Assembly: GCA_030490835.1 (NCBI GenBank)
Contig: CM059977.1
Location: 35,299,676 to 35,363,675 of the forward strand
From: Annona cherimola
Taxonomy: Eukaryota > Streptophyta > Magnoliopsida > Magnoliales > Annonaceae
Direction of reading: 5' to 3'
DNA length: 64,000 bases
Part shown: piece by piece, positions 23,492 through 35,499 of the stretch
How positions within the stretch are numbered: the stretch's first letter is position 1
Layout: each line of letters opens with the position of its first letter
Made by a program: the position numbers and the translations under genes
Notes under the pieces: model-generated
Database searches by the model: none
What the model saw: only the letters and a program-made list of their open reading frames with translations
What the model was told of the DNA's origin: nothing

Positions 23492-23690
23492 GGATGTATG
23501 TATATATTTTTAGATTTTTAAACATAAGGGTATTTTAGCCATTTTTAATTATTAAAACTATTAAAATAACACTGTATTTAAAAATCTAAATTAAAATATA
23601 CAAATCTCCAAAAGTCGTAAATTTTGGTTTATATATTAAATTAAATACACCTAGATTAATAAGTTTATAGAAAAAAAATTTCAAATAGGT
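23492..23690. mobile_element. Foldback hairpin element
   Basis: Arms TTGGATGTATGTATATATTTTTAGA...GGGTATTTTAGCC and the inverse, ending AATACACCTAGATTAATAAG. The same family as in the triplication at 1629-3452. Confidence 0.6.
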
Positions 23691-24589
23691 TTTCCGTGGC
23701 TAGCAAAATCACGCCTTATACAGAAGTTTTTACTCTTCATGATTTCTAGAATTCTAGACAAATGTAGTTGGATAATGATGATAAATGTTTAGACCTGAGG
23801 AAACTATATTAAAATAAAACAGTACCCATGCAGCCCTCCTCATCGAATTGTTGTCCATTTATCAGATAGAAAAATACGAATTCTCGAAAACGATTTTATA
23901 ATTTGTGAGATTAAATATAAACGATTTCACTTCACTGGAACCGGCCGGTTGTGTTAAATCTCTTTAATAATAATATTTATTTATTAAAGATACCAAACAT
24001 TAGCTTTTTCATTATAAGTTACAGGATTGCTCTAAATTTTTCTACATTCGTGTGCAAGCAGTATATTTGCTGATCAGGGATCTAATTTAAAACTGGCCCT
24101 GCGCCTTATTTTATGGATTCACCGGTATATTATTTTTTAAGTATAATTTAATTTAATTATTAATATTAAAAATTAATAAAATTAAATATTTTTACCATAA
24201 TAAATAAAGGGTTATGATTCAATATATACATACATATGTACCGGACCTTGATGCGGTATTCTGAGCTTTTTAAATTTTTCTTGTTATTTTTATGTAAGCT
24301 CTCGAGTTCTTTATGCATTCCAAAATTTACCTTATAAAATTAACAAGGTTCACCCTCATTTATGTTAAATGGGTAAAAACTGTTGATTTTGAAATTGTAA
24401 AAAATAGATATAAAGATTTTGGTATATGGACCAAATACGTGCAGAATCTCATCATATATGTATGACATAAATCAAGAGCGCTCTACAACCGGAATCAAAA
24501 CCACGAGTTCACACATACTCACTCATGTGGAACCGTATGAGGTCGCCTTTTAATTTCATTACTTTTTGGCACCGACAATTTCTTTTACG

Positions 24590-24859
24590 GGTATATTTAC
24601 ATATATCTTAAAATATATTATACTAAAGCTCTGAGACATTCATACAAATCGGGAGACATACAGCTCCCCAAAGAAATCCAGAAACACAATTCTACCAAAG
24701 AATTAGGAAGACGCAGCTTCCACCAACCGAAAGGGAGACCAACGCTCCAACAATAATTTTTTTCCTCGAAATCCTAAAGTGGAATTTAAACTCTAGACCT
24801 CTGCTCTGGATGCTTTACCAACAGCAGGGTCGCCCAACCTAGCCAGCCTCGGTTGGTAA
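24590..24859 (-). mobile_element. tRNA-derived SINE, copy 1, with ~25-bp TSD
   Basis: On the minus strand the 5' end reads CCAACCGAGGCTGGCTAGG (A-box region), then GTTGGTAAAGCATCC and GAGTTTAAATTCC (B-box like). The body carries repeated (T)GGAGC(T)...TCTCC modules and ends in AT-rich TGTAAATATAC. Flanks TTTGGCACCGACAATTTCTTTTACG (24565-24589) and TTTGGCACCGACAATTGCTTTTGCG (24860-24884) are target duplications with two differences. It lies just upstream of the gene A promoter homology. Confidence 0.8.
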
Positions 24860-24899
24860 TTTGGCACCGACAATTGCTTTTGCGTTTGGTTTAGATTTT

Positions 24900-26439
24900 C
24901 TTTTTGACCGACTTAGGACTTAGGAGTTGGGTGGAAAAGCGTGTTTTGTACAGGGACTGGTTTGAAAATTAATGCCTAATTACTTGCCTTCTTTTAATCA
25001 TTAATTTTGTTTTAATTTTAAATATTTCTGACTTAATGATCCCCGATTTTAGTTGGCGTCCTTTCCTTTCTGCTTTTCTTTCTTATTTAACTAATATAGA
25101 TAATAATCGGAAATAAAAATTCTGTGATAGCGAACTGTATAACTGATCAACCAAAGTAGAATTCTTCATTTTTCTTTTTAGTTTGTCTTTCATTTCCAAT
25201 TCTCCATTTTAAACGCAACTAAAACTCAAAGCTGGCATATTAAACCTTAAATCCAAGAAAACAACACAATTTGCATATCATTACATCAAAATTTTAACTT
25301 CAAAAATATTTATTGATGCAGAGTTGAAAATAAATATTATTACAAAATACAAAATAGCTTTACCTGTGATTTTTTAATCAAATCGGCGACAGTGGTCCAC
25401 CTGAGTAAGATGGCCTATTGGTGGTTGAACAGCTTTGGCCCATGAGCTTAAAAGCCGGTATTGAGCATGCCACATAGTCAAAGAAGCTGCGGATCAGGGC
25501 AGGGCAGTTCATGCCCCCGCCGCGTCCACGTCAGCATGATGGCCCCTTCATTCCTTGACATTCATGCCACTCCAGAGGGACATTCACACTTAGGTTCAAG
25601 TTTTAGAAATTTGCCCTTCTGTACTCTTAAGATTCTTATTTGCAACATACGACTTAAAATTCTCAAAATATATAGTTTTGATCTTTCCACCAACGTGAAA
25701 CCTTAGGAGTGTTAATTTTTACTTGAAATTACCACCCTTTATCTAATTTTATTCAAACCTTGAATAGATTTCGCTATTCAATTGAAATTTTTACGCAATT
25801 TTTTATGTATTTTTTAATTTTTTGTCAAAAATATTTTAATTTTTAAACACAAATGTTTCATTTCAAGTTAAAAAACGACCGTGCGAGGATATGTAGAAGG
25901 ACTAATTATAATTTTTTTTATTAACAAGAACAAGTTGTCAAGTTAAAACTTTTCAATCTAAAATTTTCACTCTCCACGATATCCTATTTTTTAATCATTT
26001 CTTTACATTTTTCTATACAATTACTCTACTTTTCAATCATTTCTACACAACTACCAACACAACAAATCTATTTATTTCAACTCTATCATATTTATTCCTC
26101 ATCATTAACCCTATCATATCACATCATTTGACAATTTTTCATCGAAAGTTTTATCCATTCCCAAACATACCCTAAAATTATAATTTTCAAAGCTTCAAGC
26201 CGTCTGTTTCAAACGTAAGACTAAAGGGTTAAAATACAAATTTAGGGAAGCTAGGGAGAAAATATGAGCCACACGATACCAGCTAGTCCGTCAACACGTA
26301 GCGGATGAGGTTCTTACTTCTTACCATGCACAGTCGTGTTCGTATTGGTTTCCGTTTTCCGTCTTTTCCTTACTCTATTAAACTTCTCTCAGTAATCCAT
26401 ATATGCTGCCACCAAAGGTATTCTTGGTTTCTTACTAAA
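24900..26439 (+). promoter_or_regulatory. Gene A promoter and 5' leader
   Basis: Homologous in blocks to 39640-40445 (gene B) and to 3560-4850 (relic). Shared blocks include GTGGTCCACCTGAGTAAGATGGCC, GGGCAGTTCATG, GTCCACG, AGGATGGCCCCT-like, and the leader before the ATG. Where gene B has TTCTATAAATCTTTTCC, gene A has TTTTCCGTCTTTTCC, so the TATA box is lost. A Tourist-like MITE (about 25930-26172, followed by TAA) sits inside this promoter and not at the corresponding place in gene B. Confidence 0.7.
25930..26172 (-). mobile_element. Tourist-like MITE in the gene A promoter
   Basis: Ends CCATTCCCAAACATACCC followed by TAA. The interior (TTTACATTTTTCTATACAATTACTCTACTTTTCAATCATTTC) matches the family. 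The left terminus is degenerate. Confidence 0.7.
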
Positions 26440-29400
26440 ATGGATTGCTTCACGTTTGCATCCAAGCTTGTGATCTGTTTGTGTGTCCTCATTTCCTTCC
26501 CAAGCTTTTCGTTGGGTTCTGAACATGAGGCACATGGTTGCAATTTTCCGGCGATTTTCAACTTCGGCGACTCCAATTCCGACACCGGAGGACTGTCGGC
26601 GGCCTTCACCGAAAACCCTTGGCCATACGGCATCACCTTCTTCCGTGAGTTCCATCGGCGGTCAGGGCGAGCCACCGATGGACGGGTCATTCTCGATTTC
26701 ATAGGTATGCATGCTTAATTATCTACCTACCCCATCGTCTTCTCTTCTTGATCTCTTAAATCAATCCTCCAGCTGTAATTTTCCTCGGCATTTTGGGTCG
26801 GATTCTCATACGGCCATCAGATTTAGAAAATCTTTTTAAAATTTTATGCATTTGTGCCCCCCACTCGCACTTACATTTTTCTCCAAGTGAAATTTGATAA
26901 ATTAGAAAAAAAAAAAAATTTAATCAAACATGTGACATGCAGTTGTTACAAATATTTTACTTTTTCTTACCATATTCTGACGCAACCATATCATTGCAAT
27001 GCTGACGTAACTTTTTTCCTGTGTGTTTCTTTTTTCGTGTGAAATTTACAAATATACTTCGTTTGTTATTTGAACTTACAAGTTTTTGTAATATTAGGAA
27101 CTATCTAATATGATTTCCTTACAATATTAATACTTCGTTTAATATTAATATTAGCAATGCCGAAATAAATTTTCTAAATTTCCAAATATAATAATTCTAC
27201 TTGACTAATGGTGGCTAATGTGTGATTTATGCAGAGAATTAATGTTTGTCTAATTATTGTGACAAGAACTGAGTGAGGAATCGGTATATTTATAATTGTA
27301 CAATAACAAGTATATTTGCTTATTTTTGAAAGGTTACACGTATATCTGTTCAAGATAAAAGTATATCATAAGGAATGAATCCTTTTGATGAGAAAATTAA
27401 AATTTATTCCGTTTATTGCATTTAGAATTATTTAATTAATTAACAAAGCAAATTTCCTCCCAGTCAAAAAAATGTTCATAGCGTCGTGAAACTGAGTGTC
27501 GCCCAATTACTTTCACAACTTGGCGTGCATAAGTGTAATAGAGAGTTCAAATCATAAGAGAAGTGTGATCTCCATTAATGTAATAAAAAAATCTACATAA
27601 TGCTCGATTATAAATTTACGAAATCATTTAATTTATATATAGATTTCATTTAATTTATATATCGATTTTAAAGTTATCAATCAAATTAAATATTCTAAAA
27701 CATGATTTCTATGTGAATAAATAATTTTATAAAAAATTATAATACTTTAATATATATATATATGAACGGATTTGAGTGTTCTTCTTAATTTACACGTGAT
27801 CCATTTTAGTTGAGATAATTTTTAATACCATGATAAAAATAATGATGCTAAATAATGTGAATGGTTAAAATTTGATTTTATTATCAAAATATTTTCGATT
27901 TACTCATGATGCACTTTAACTAAAGTACAATACAATGCGCCCTAGTATATTAGATTTGTAGTTGCATAAAATTTATAGATGTTTTGCAATTTTTTTAATC
28001 CTTTTGATCCAAGGAAAGAGTTTACACTTTTGTTGATTGCATCACAAGAGCCGTTCGTTTAATAACAACAACAATAACTCGCATGGACTAGGGTATAGCC
28101 TGATATCATCACATCTTGTGCGTGCAAGGAATCTGGAGAGTGATGTTGTCTTTCTTATAATAATGATGTAATTAAAAAACAATTTCTCAACATTACTTGA
28201 ATGATTAAGTGTTTAAGCGTGTGCAAGAGCACATAGGATGAGAGGTTTAAAATTAAAAATCTCATAGATTCATTTGAAGCTGTCCTTAGTCAATTATCAG
28301 ATTTGGTTATCCTAGAAATAATAAATAAATAACGATTAAATTTTTTTTTTTTTTTTAAAGATTGGTATAAGCGTGACGTGCTGCCGAACAAGGAGCACGT
28401 TTCAAAATTTCAGCGTCTAGGAATGCCACGTTCCTGCCAAACCCACAGGAATTAGGCGAAGCTAGAAATTTCCGGAGGGAAATGTCAAATCAACTATTGA
28501 AAAATATTTCCTAAGCTTATCCAAGTATAACTATGAGTGTCTTCAGATTTGTATTTTTTTGAACTACAGTGTAATATATTTTGATATTTTAATATGAATG
28601 TAAAATACATCAATCAAACAAAAAAAATAGTATACCTATGATATTGTATTTTAACTTATTCAGCAGGCGGCGCATCTGGAACACATTTCAAAATTCCAGC
28701 AGCAACAAATGACACATGTATATAAAAGGTTACTCCACCGCATGGAGGGGTTTTGTGATCCAAACCGTTAATCCACCTTGGTGATTTTGATGGCCCAACA
28801 TGGCCCGAAGAGCACCATAGAAGAAGTGGCTCACAAGCATGTGTCGGTAAGTACGTACAGTGGTAGAGGTGCATTATTGAGAGATAGATGGCTGGTACAT
28901 CCAGGTCCCTTGAATATGACGTGCGATGAGCGGTTTGGAGTCTTTTGCATCCACAGTTTGTGCCTTTGCCCTTTTGGCGAAATTAGTTTTGCACAACTGT
29001 AAATCATCATGTAAGGTTTCCATAAAATAATACATGTATCTCTTTTATTAGCTTTTCATGGGTAGCCCTTAAAATTTTTAATAAAAAATGAAAAATACCC
29101 AATTTTATGGTTGGATTTATTATTTTCAGCAACTATTTTGGTTGCAAATATCATAATATTGCAAAAAAAAATATCGTTCCAAATAAATATATAATAAAAA
29201 AATAAAAATATTTGTAATTATTCTTTATTTTTTAAAATATTCCTAGCATTAAATATATTAACTTTTATCTTTGTCACCCTTTCGAATTCCATGATAAATA
29301 ATTTTCTAATACCATAATACTTAAACACAAGACAATACATTAATATGTGAAAATTTATTTTTAAATATTCCTCAAATTAACACATTTGATTTTATGTTAG

Positions 29401-32400
29401 TCTTATTCTGGAAATTTCCATGAAAAGTTATTCTAAAAATACAAAAACAGAAAATAGAAAATAGTTATTTTAACAGAAAATTTCTCAAATTTCTAAAATA
29501 GTTATTCTAAAATTTCAATAACTATTTCAACAGAAAATAGTTATCTTTAAAATACAAAAAATTAATTTTTAGGTGCATGAAAATGTCCGATTTTTCATTT
29601 TTAAATTCAAATAAAAATATATGAAATATAAATTTCACATGGAAAAATTTCTTACTTTGTATCCACATATCCATGCAAAAAATTTTAAAAAATAAAAAAG
29701 GTAACGCAAGTATGATGCTCGCGCAAGAATTGAAGCATGACTCCAATATGATTAGATGGGGTGGGCCTATTTGCTGCCATCATTGTATAAATTAGGTATT
29801 AAATTTGACTCCGCCAACAAGGAAAAGACAATTTGGTAATTTTTTCTTTTTGCTGTCTAGTCATTCCAAATTAAAGTTTTTTTTTACAAAAAAAGAAGAA
29901 GAAAGAAAATGATTCATATTCTTAGAAGGGAGAAAAACAGATTTTTTTTTTAACTCGATAATTGCTATTTGTGAATTAATTTTCAGCTGAGAGCCTTGGA
30001 TTGCCTTTCATTCATGCATACCTTGATGCCATCAGAGCCAACTTCAGCCACGGGGTCAATTTCGCGACATCAGCATCCACCATTAGAAACCCCAACGTCA
30101 CCCTCGATGAGGGATACAGTCCTTTCTACTTGAATGTGCAGCTGGAGCAATTTACTCAGTTCAAATCCAGATCTCAGATGGATTACAATCAAGGTACGTA
30201 TGTAATTAATTAATCACATGAATATGCACACACACAGACATATATATGACTATTTTTAATTTTCGCTCCAAGAAAATATGCTTACAAGTAATTTTGCATG
30301 ATCAAGAGAGTGGGTGTGGTGGAATTCTGTTGTCACAATTTAGATTTTCTGCAACCAAAATTTTGTGGCATATTCCTATAGTTTATGGCACATGCGTTAT
30401 AGCAGTCCCATTAACAAATATACTTAGTTGGCAATAATTCATGATTTTTCTTAAGAAACCGAATTTCGATTTAGTAACAAAGCATTATCATGGACAGCCA
30501 ATACGTTTTAAGTGAAGTACTTTGTCTTTCTTCCTTAGATGCAGCCAAATGGTATTTATTTTTCTTGCTACCAAAGAAAGTTTGGTGCTTATAACAGTTC
30601 AAGGAAGGAATTTTCTCGCAGAATACACATCCAATTCAAGTAGGCTAGAATTTTTTAACGTAGTAATATTTTAGCGATTTTCAGCAATTAAAAATACTCT
30701 TTTTATTCCACAATTTGGGAGTTTTTTGCGAAAGGCTTATGAATTTTCTTAATTGCAAATTAAACCTTATACATTAAATATTTACAAAATGGACATTTTT
30801 AATTTTCAGAGCGTTATAAATCCCAATGTGCAGTCCAATTTTAGATATGAAATGGACCATACGCGGTTCAGAATATTTTTCAAAATATTAGAAAAACCAA
30901 ATCTTTCTTGTTTAATTCTCGTACAAAATCCTAATGCAATTATGAAAACATCCATCTCTCAAGGGTTTATTTTCTGATATTTTAGGCTGAAAGGGTCAAT
31001 AGGTAAGCACCTAGAAATAAACCTAGCTTAAAAAATATTTATAAATTTCTTTTTTATACATATGCTGGTCTTATCTATATTTTCCTCATTGTAAAATTTG
31101 GCAGTTTTGAATTTATTTTATTTTGATTTTTAAAAATCGAAACAAGGACATGGTTGCGCATCATTACATGCATATTTTTATTTTTAACAATAAAAATACT
31201 AAAATTCGAAAAATGTTAAATTTTATAAGAAGAAAGATATAGTAGGCTTGGACAACCATAAAAGAATTAAAAATAAAAAAAATTTACTGGGAAAAGAGGG
31301 GATGCTCGTCTCTTTGGAGACATGATATAGAGAAAAAATATATTTTTAGGCCCATGAATTGGGCAACTGGTTCAATGAAATAGGATGCATTGAAATCTGA
31401 ATGCACTCAGCTGCAAAATCTTATTTTTTATATTTTTTTTGGAACTCCTTTCATAGAGATGTTAATCTAGGTGTATTTAATATGTCTATGGTTTTTAAAA
31501 ATCTAAAAAAAAATATCTAAAAATCTTTCGAAATAGTAAAAATTGATGCATATGTTAAATACACTTAGATTAATAATTAATACACTATGCTGTATGGAAT
31601 CAGCCCTAAGTGAATTGTTGGCACAATGCATTCAGCCACATAGGACAGGCTCCGAATATAAATAGTCAAAATTGCAAATAAATAAGGTTAATTATGAACA
31701 CGGCCGCTTGGGTGTACATTCAACCATTGATTTCATGAGTTTGGTTTGTGTGAAATGCAGAAGGGGTTTTCGAGGATTTGTTGCCAAAGGAGGATTACTT
31801 CTCTCGAGCTTTGTATACTTTTGATATTGGTCAAAATGACCTCACTTTATCTGACTTTTTCAACATGACTACCCAACAAGTCACCGCCAACATTACCGCC
31901 ATAATGAATGACTTCGCCACCGTTGTTAAGGTAAATTGCACGGTCCAACACAAAATTTATTATGTGCTCAAATCAATTACCACAATTATCTGTTGATTTT
32001 CAGTTAAACACCTCAAATTGGGACTTCAGCTCTTCATACATATAAAATGATCATAATTAAATAAGAGGTTTGATTCTTTTAGGCTGGTCTAAGTTAGGAA
32101 GCCCAAAAAATATTTTTTTTTATTTTTAAAATTTTTTCATGGATATGTAGAGCTAGCTGTATTTAACCAATAAACTAAGTTTTACTATTTTGGATGATTT
32201 TAAGTATTTTTTATTTTTAAACATAGTGGCGTTTTTAGAAATAAATTTTTGAAAACCTAACTCTACATGTCCATAAAAAAACCAAAAAAATAAAAAAATG
32301 TATTACAGCTGAACGCATGGCTGCCCCGATGCGGCTGACCGTATAAAATCATGGCTCATTAAATAATCCAACAAAAATGTAATTAATCAACTAATCAGTT

Positions 32401-33989
32401 GACCTAAATAATTATTTATGAGATTTTTGAATAATGTAACCAATTACAATGCAAATTTGGATTTTGAATTGCTTGCAGGAAGTGTACAACTCGGGGGGTA
32501 GATATTTTTGGATCCATAACACAGGTCCAATAGGCTGCCTTGCATATGTTCTGGATTATGTTCCAGAGAACCAGACCGATGAAGCAGGTTGTGCAATTGA
32601 ATGGAATAAGCTGGCACAAAATTTCAACAGGAGACTGAATGAAACGGTAGTTCGGCTGAGGAAAGACCTTCCATTGGGTGTGTTCATTTATGTGGATGTC
32701 TACTCTGTCAAATATGCTCTCTTCAACCAGCCCAAAAAATATGGTAAGTCCACATTCCATTTTCCTCATTTATTAGTATTAGTATTGTTAAATTAAGAGT
32801 ATGACTGGCGAAGGTGAGGGGTTGAAATCCTCATATTGTGTGTTTGAGAAATAATAAAATTTTTATATGAAAATTTTTTAGTGCAAATTTTTTTTTGGGA
32901 TTAGTATATTATACATATGACAACCGATATTACAATTAGACTCATTCACTATTCTCACACAATGAAGAGAATTTTGTATAAATACTCCAATCATAGGAAG
33001 AAAATTTTTAAAACCCCCACCACCAGAGAATTTGCAAATAATCTACTTGCACTAGGCAAGACTTGAACACACACAACACCTTTAGAAGTAACTGTGCATA
33101 TCACCAAGGTACTGCCTTAGTGGCGGTGTGAATATTTTTGAAATAAAAGAAAATAATTTAATATGATAGAGGTAATGATGAGTAGTAAAGATAATAAGGT
33201 TAAAATAGATAGATTGGTTATATTGGTAATTACGTAGAAATGATTGACAACTAGGATAATTGTATAAGAAGATGGAAATAAATAATTAAAAAAAGTGATA
33301 GTTATAGAGGGTAAAAATTTTTGTATTTACCCGAGCATGCCCTACATTTGTTTAAATTAATTTGGCATCCTGAGTCATGTGTGTAGAAGAATTCTTTTAA
33401 TCTTTAACATTAGCAGTTCAAGCTAATATGAAATATTATCCATTTTAAGCTCATCAAATTTCAATTGGAATGTATAAGGCTTTATTTGGTTTCCCCGTGA
33501 CCTTAGCATTTTGGTCAATGGAGGAACGTTATCTTCCCCTGTCAACATCACTATTTAGGTTTGTACTAGTACTCTCATCTTTGGTGGCACCATGGGTTTA
33601 ATTTTATAAATATGTACAAATGAGGACTAATTAATGCCTTTTAATGTCAAAGTAATAAACAATACTCCAGAGGAAGTTATGTACAATCACGTTCTGACAA
33701 TTAACTACATACGTATTTTACAGGATTTGAACAACCTTTGATTGTTTGTTGTGGGCGTGGGGGCAAGTACAATTACAGCAGGTTGTCGAGATGTGGCACA
33801 ACCAGTGTGGTGGATGGAAAAGAGACTGTAGTTGGGGCATGTGAAGATCCATCAGCTCGGGTCAATTGGGACGGGGTTCACTACACTGAAGCTGCTAACA
33901 AGTTGATTTTTTCTCAGATTGCTAGTGGAGCATTTTCCGACCCACCAATTCCCTTGAAGAAGCAATGTGCATCCAACAAATCTCACTGA
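26440..33989 (+). CDS. GDSL esterase/lipase A (five exons, 390 aa)
   Basis: Exons 26440-26704, 29987-30193, 31761-31930, 32479-32743 and 33724-33989 join in frame (1173 nt with stop). All introns are GT-AG. The product is a secreted SGNH hydrolase: an N-terminal signal peptide (SKLVICLCVLISFPSFSLG), block I FNFGDSNSDTGG with nucleophile Ser, block II GVNFATSASTIR, block III TFDIGQNDLT (oxyanion Asn), FWIHNTGPIGCL, and block V NWDGVHYTEAANKLIF with catalytic Asp and His. Sequons NVT, NMT, NIT, NQT, NET and NYS suggest glycosylation. The pattern CNFPAIFNFGDSNSDTGGLS is that of the ENOD8/fucosidase-like clade; such enzymes hydrolyse ester substrates in the apoplast, and the substrate is unknown. 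The ATG at 26440 is chosen because the signal peptide begins there and gene B has its start in the same place. An extra three residues (REF) follow GITFF. Confidence 0.93.
26705..29986 (+). other. Gene A intron 1 (3.3 kb)
   Basis: Starts GTATGC and ends TTTTCAG. AT-rich overall, with GC-richer islands at 28370-28480 and 28660-29000 that are homologous to pieces of gene B intron 1 (about 43440-43640, 44070-44140, 47100-47170, 48830-49080, 51830-51920). A truncated SINE 3' end (GAACTACAGTGTAATATATTTTGAT) lies at about 28535-28630. Open frames in 28656-29002 are not conserved as protein. Confidence 0.7.
30194..31760 (+). other. Gene A intron 2 (1.6 kb)
   Basis: GT...AG intron, AT-rich. It holds a foldback element at about 31340-31610 (GATGCATTGAAATCTGAATGCAC and partial inverse, with TTAATCTAGGTGTATTTAATATG arms). 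The intron of gene B at this position holds an RTE fragment instead. Confidence 0.7.
32105..32310. mobile_element. Foldback hairpin element in gene A intron 3
   Basis: Located in intron 3 (31931-32478) and absent from the shorter gene B intron 3 (231 bp). Arms include GGATATGTAGAGCTAGCTGT and ACTCTACATGTCC around a TAAACATAGTGGCGTTTTTAG centre. Confidence 0.55.
33125..33347 (+). mobile_element. Tourist-like MITE remnant in gene A intron 4
   Basis: Body sequence GATAGAGGTAATGATGAGTAGTAAAGATAATAAGGTTAAAATAGATAG matches the family. The right terminus is reduced to CCCGAGCATGCCC and the left one is missing. Upstream (32800-33120) are two weak B-box-like tracts, GGGGTTGAAATCC and GTTCAAGTCTTGCC (minus), perhaps SINE remains. 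Confidence 0.5.
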
Positions 33990-34074
33990 TAGTGATCGAA
34001 CTCATGTCAGGCCTTTTCATTTGATCAGTTGAAATAATTCTGCAATGCTTTTAAGGCTTTATATAGAGAGAGGC

Positions 34075-34080
34075 AATAAG
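34075..34080 (+). terminator. Gene A polyadenylation signal variant
   Basis: AATAAG in the context AGGCAATAAGAGAAACATG. Gene B has AATAAA in the same context (AGACAATAAAAGAAACATG). Confidence 0.45.
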
Positions 34081-34212
34081 AGAAACATGTATGGACTGGC
34101 AGTGAAATACAATGAATTTAAAGTGGTTTCTGTCAAAATATCAAAAGTCCCTGGATGTCCCCTCCATTATATTAATTTCTCGATCTTGCAATGCTACCTC
34201 GTATGAGGATTA

Positions 34213-35486
34213 AGGGTATTAACAAATTGGGTTAGACGGTTTAAAGTTTAATCTTAATTTTAATCCATTTAAAAAATCTCAATCCTAATATGTTTATTAA
34301 TCTATTTTAGAAACTTCAATCTTAGCACATTTACAACCTATTTAATAATAAATGGGTTGGTGGACTGGTAACGAATTGTGTATATATATGTATATATGTA
34401 TATATGTATGAGAGCTGTTCCGGTGCAGCGTCACTGCACCGGAACGCTGCACCGGAACAGCGGTACAGTGGCCAAAAAATGGGCCCCACATGATCATGAA
34501 ATCATAATCTACTTCACCCATTGTATTTAGAATAATGTATTCTATTATTATACCAATTTTCATCCCAATCAGATATGTATATGGGCCCCATCTGAAAATG
34601 GTACAAACCAACGTAATAAAATAGTTAGTTTGATGAAAATAACAACTTTAAAGTATCTGATTGGAATGAAAATTGGTATGATAATAGAATACATTATTCT
34701 AAATACAATGGGTGGAGTAGATCATGATTTCATGATCATGTGGGGCCCATTACAGCGATGCTGCACAGGAATATAATTCTATATGTATATATGTATATAT
34801 GTATATATATGTTATAAACAAGTCAAGATCAAGCTAATTTAAGATTGAATGTGTTGTTTATAATTGTTATAGCGAATTGATTTATACTAATAAGATACAC
34901 AGCATGTCCAGATCTTCATCAGAAGAGGGATATATATTTGACGCGTCAACGTATAAAAGTACGACAACTTGTGAGATGAAGATAAAACAGAGAGGACGAA
35001 ATAGTAATAGAGATAAAGATGAGAATGGTTAAAGATGAAGAGGGAGAAATGTAGGGAAGGAGACAGATGTGAAAATAGGAAGAGAGAGGAGAGAGTGAGG
35101 CAGAGAGTACAAGCAGCGATAAGGACAATGATGATAACGTTACATTATAATAGCAACGAAGATGTTATAGAGTTGTAGATGAAGAGAGGAAAGTAGAAAA
35201 TCTGAATGCAACAAATAAATTTAGAGTTTAATAAATATATATATATACATACTACCCTTAATGGATTGTAAACGGGTTAACGGATTAAACATATTAAATG
35301 GGTTAAACAAGTTACCAAATGGGTGACGGATCGTAGAATCTCAATCCTAACTCGTTTATTTATTTAAATGATTAAGCAGGTTGATAAATTGTGAGCCATC
35401 TATTCAAAAATTACAACATAAATTCATTTATAAACGGATTAGACGGACAGATTAACAGGTAGACTATGATCATTAACACACCAACC
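34213..35486. mobile_element. hAT-like MITE, long form, in the gene A 3' flank
   Basis: Left end AGGGTATTAACAAATTGGGTT, right end GATCATTAACACACCAACC, with AACGGGTTAACGG/AAATGGGTT modules as in 22067-22620. Flanks GAGGATTA and AAGGATTA are 8-bp duplications with one mismatch. The gene B 3' flank (59800-59825) reads CTCGTCCAAGGATTGATTGG without the insertion, giving the empty site. A purine-rich GA tract lies at 34975-35125 and another foldback element is nested inside. Confidence 0.8.
34410..34776. mobile_element. Nested foldback element with long inverted arms
   Basis: The left arm GGGCCCCACATGATCATGAAATCATAATC...ACCCATTGTATTTAGAATAATG is inverted on the right (CATTATTCTAAATACAATGGGTGG...GATCATGTGGGGCCC), about 170 bp each. 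The left end carries an additional small palindrome cluster, GCTGTTCCGGTGCAGCG and CGCTGCACCGGAACAGC. TATATGTA microsatellite sequence flanks both sides. Confidence 0.85.
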
Positions 35487-35499
35487 AAGGATTAATTGG

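Noticed and set aside
26370..26702. Minus-strand frames of 88-110 codons opposite GDSL exon 1
   Set aside because: Shadows of the real exon; the same is true opposite exon 4 (32416-32769 and 56225-56551).
28656..29002. Two opposing 72-74 codon frames in gene A intron 1
   Set aside because: The homologous DNA in gene B intron 1 (about 51830-51920) does not preserve either frame.
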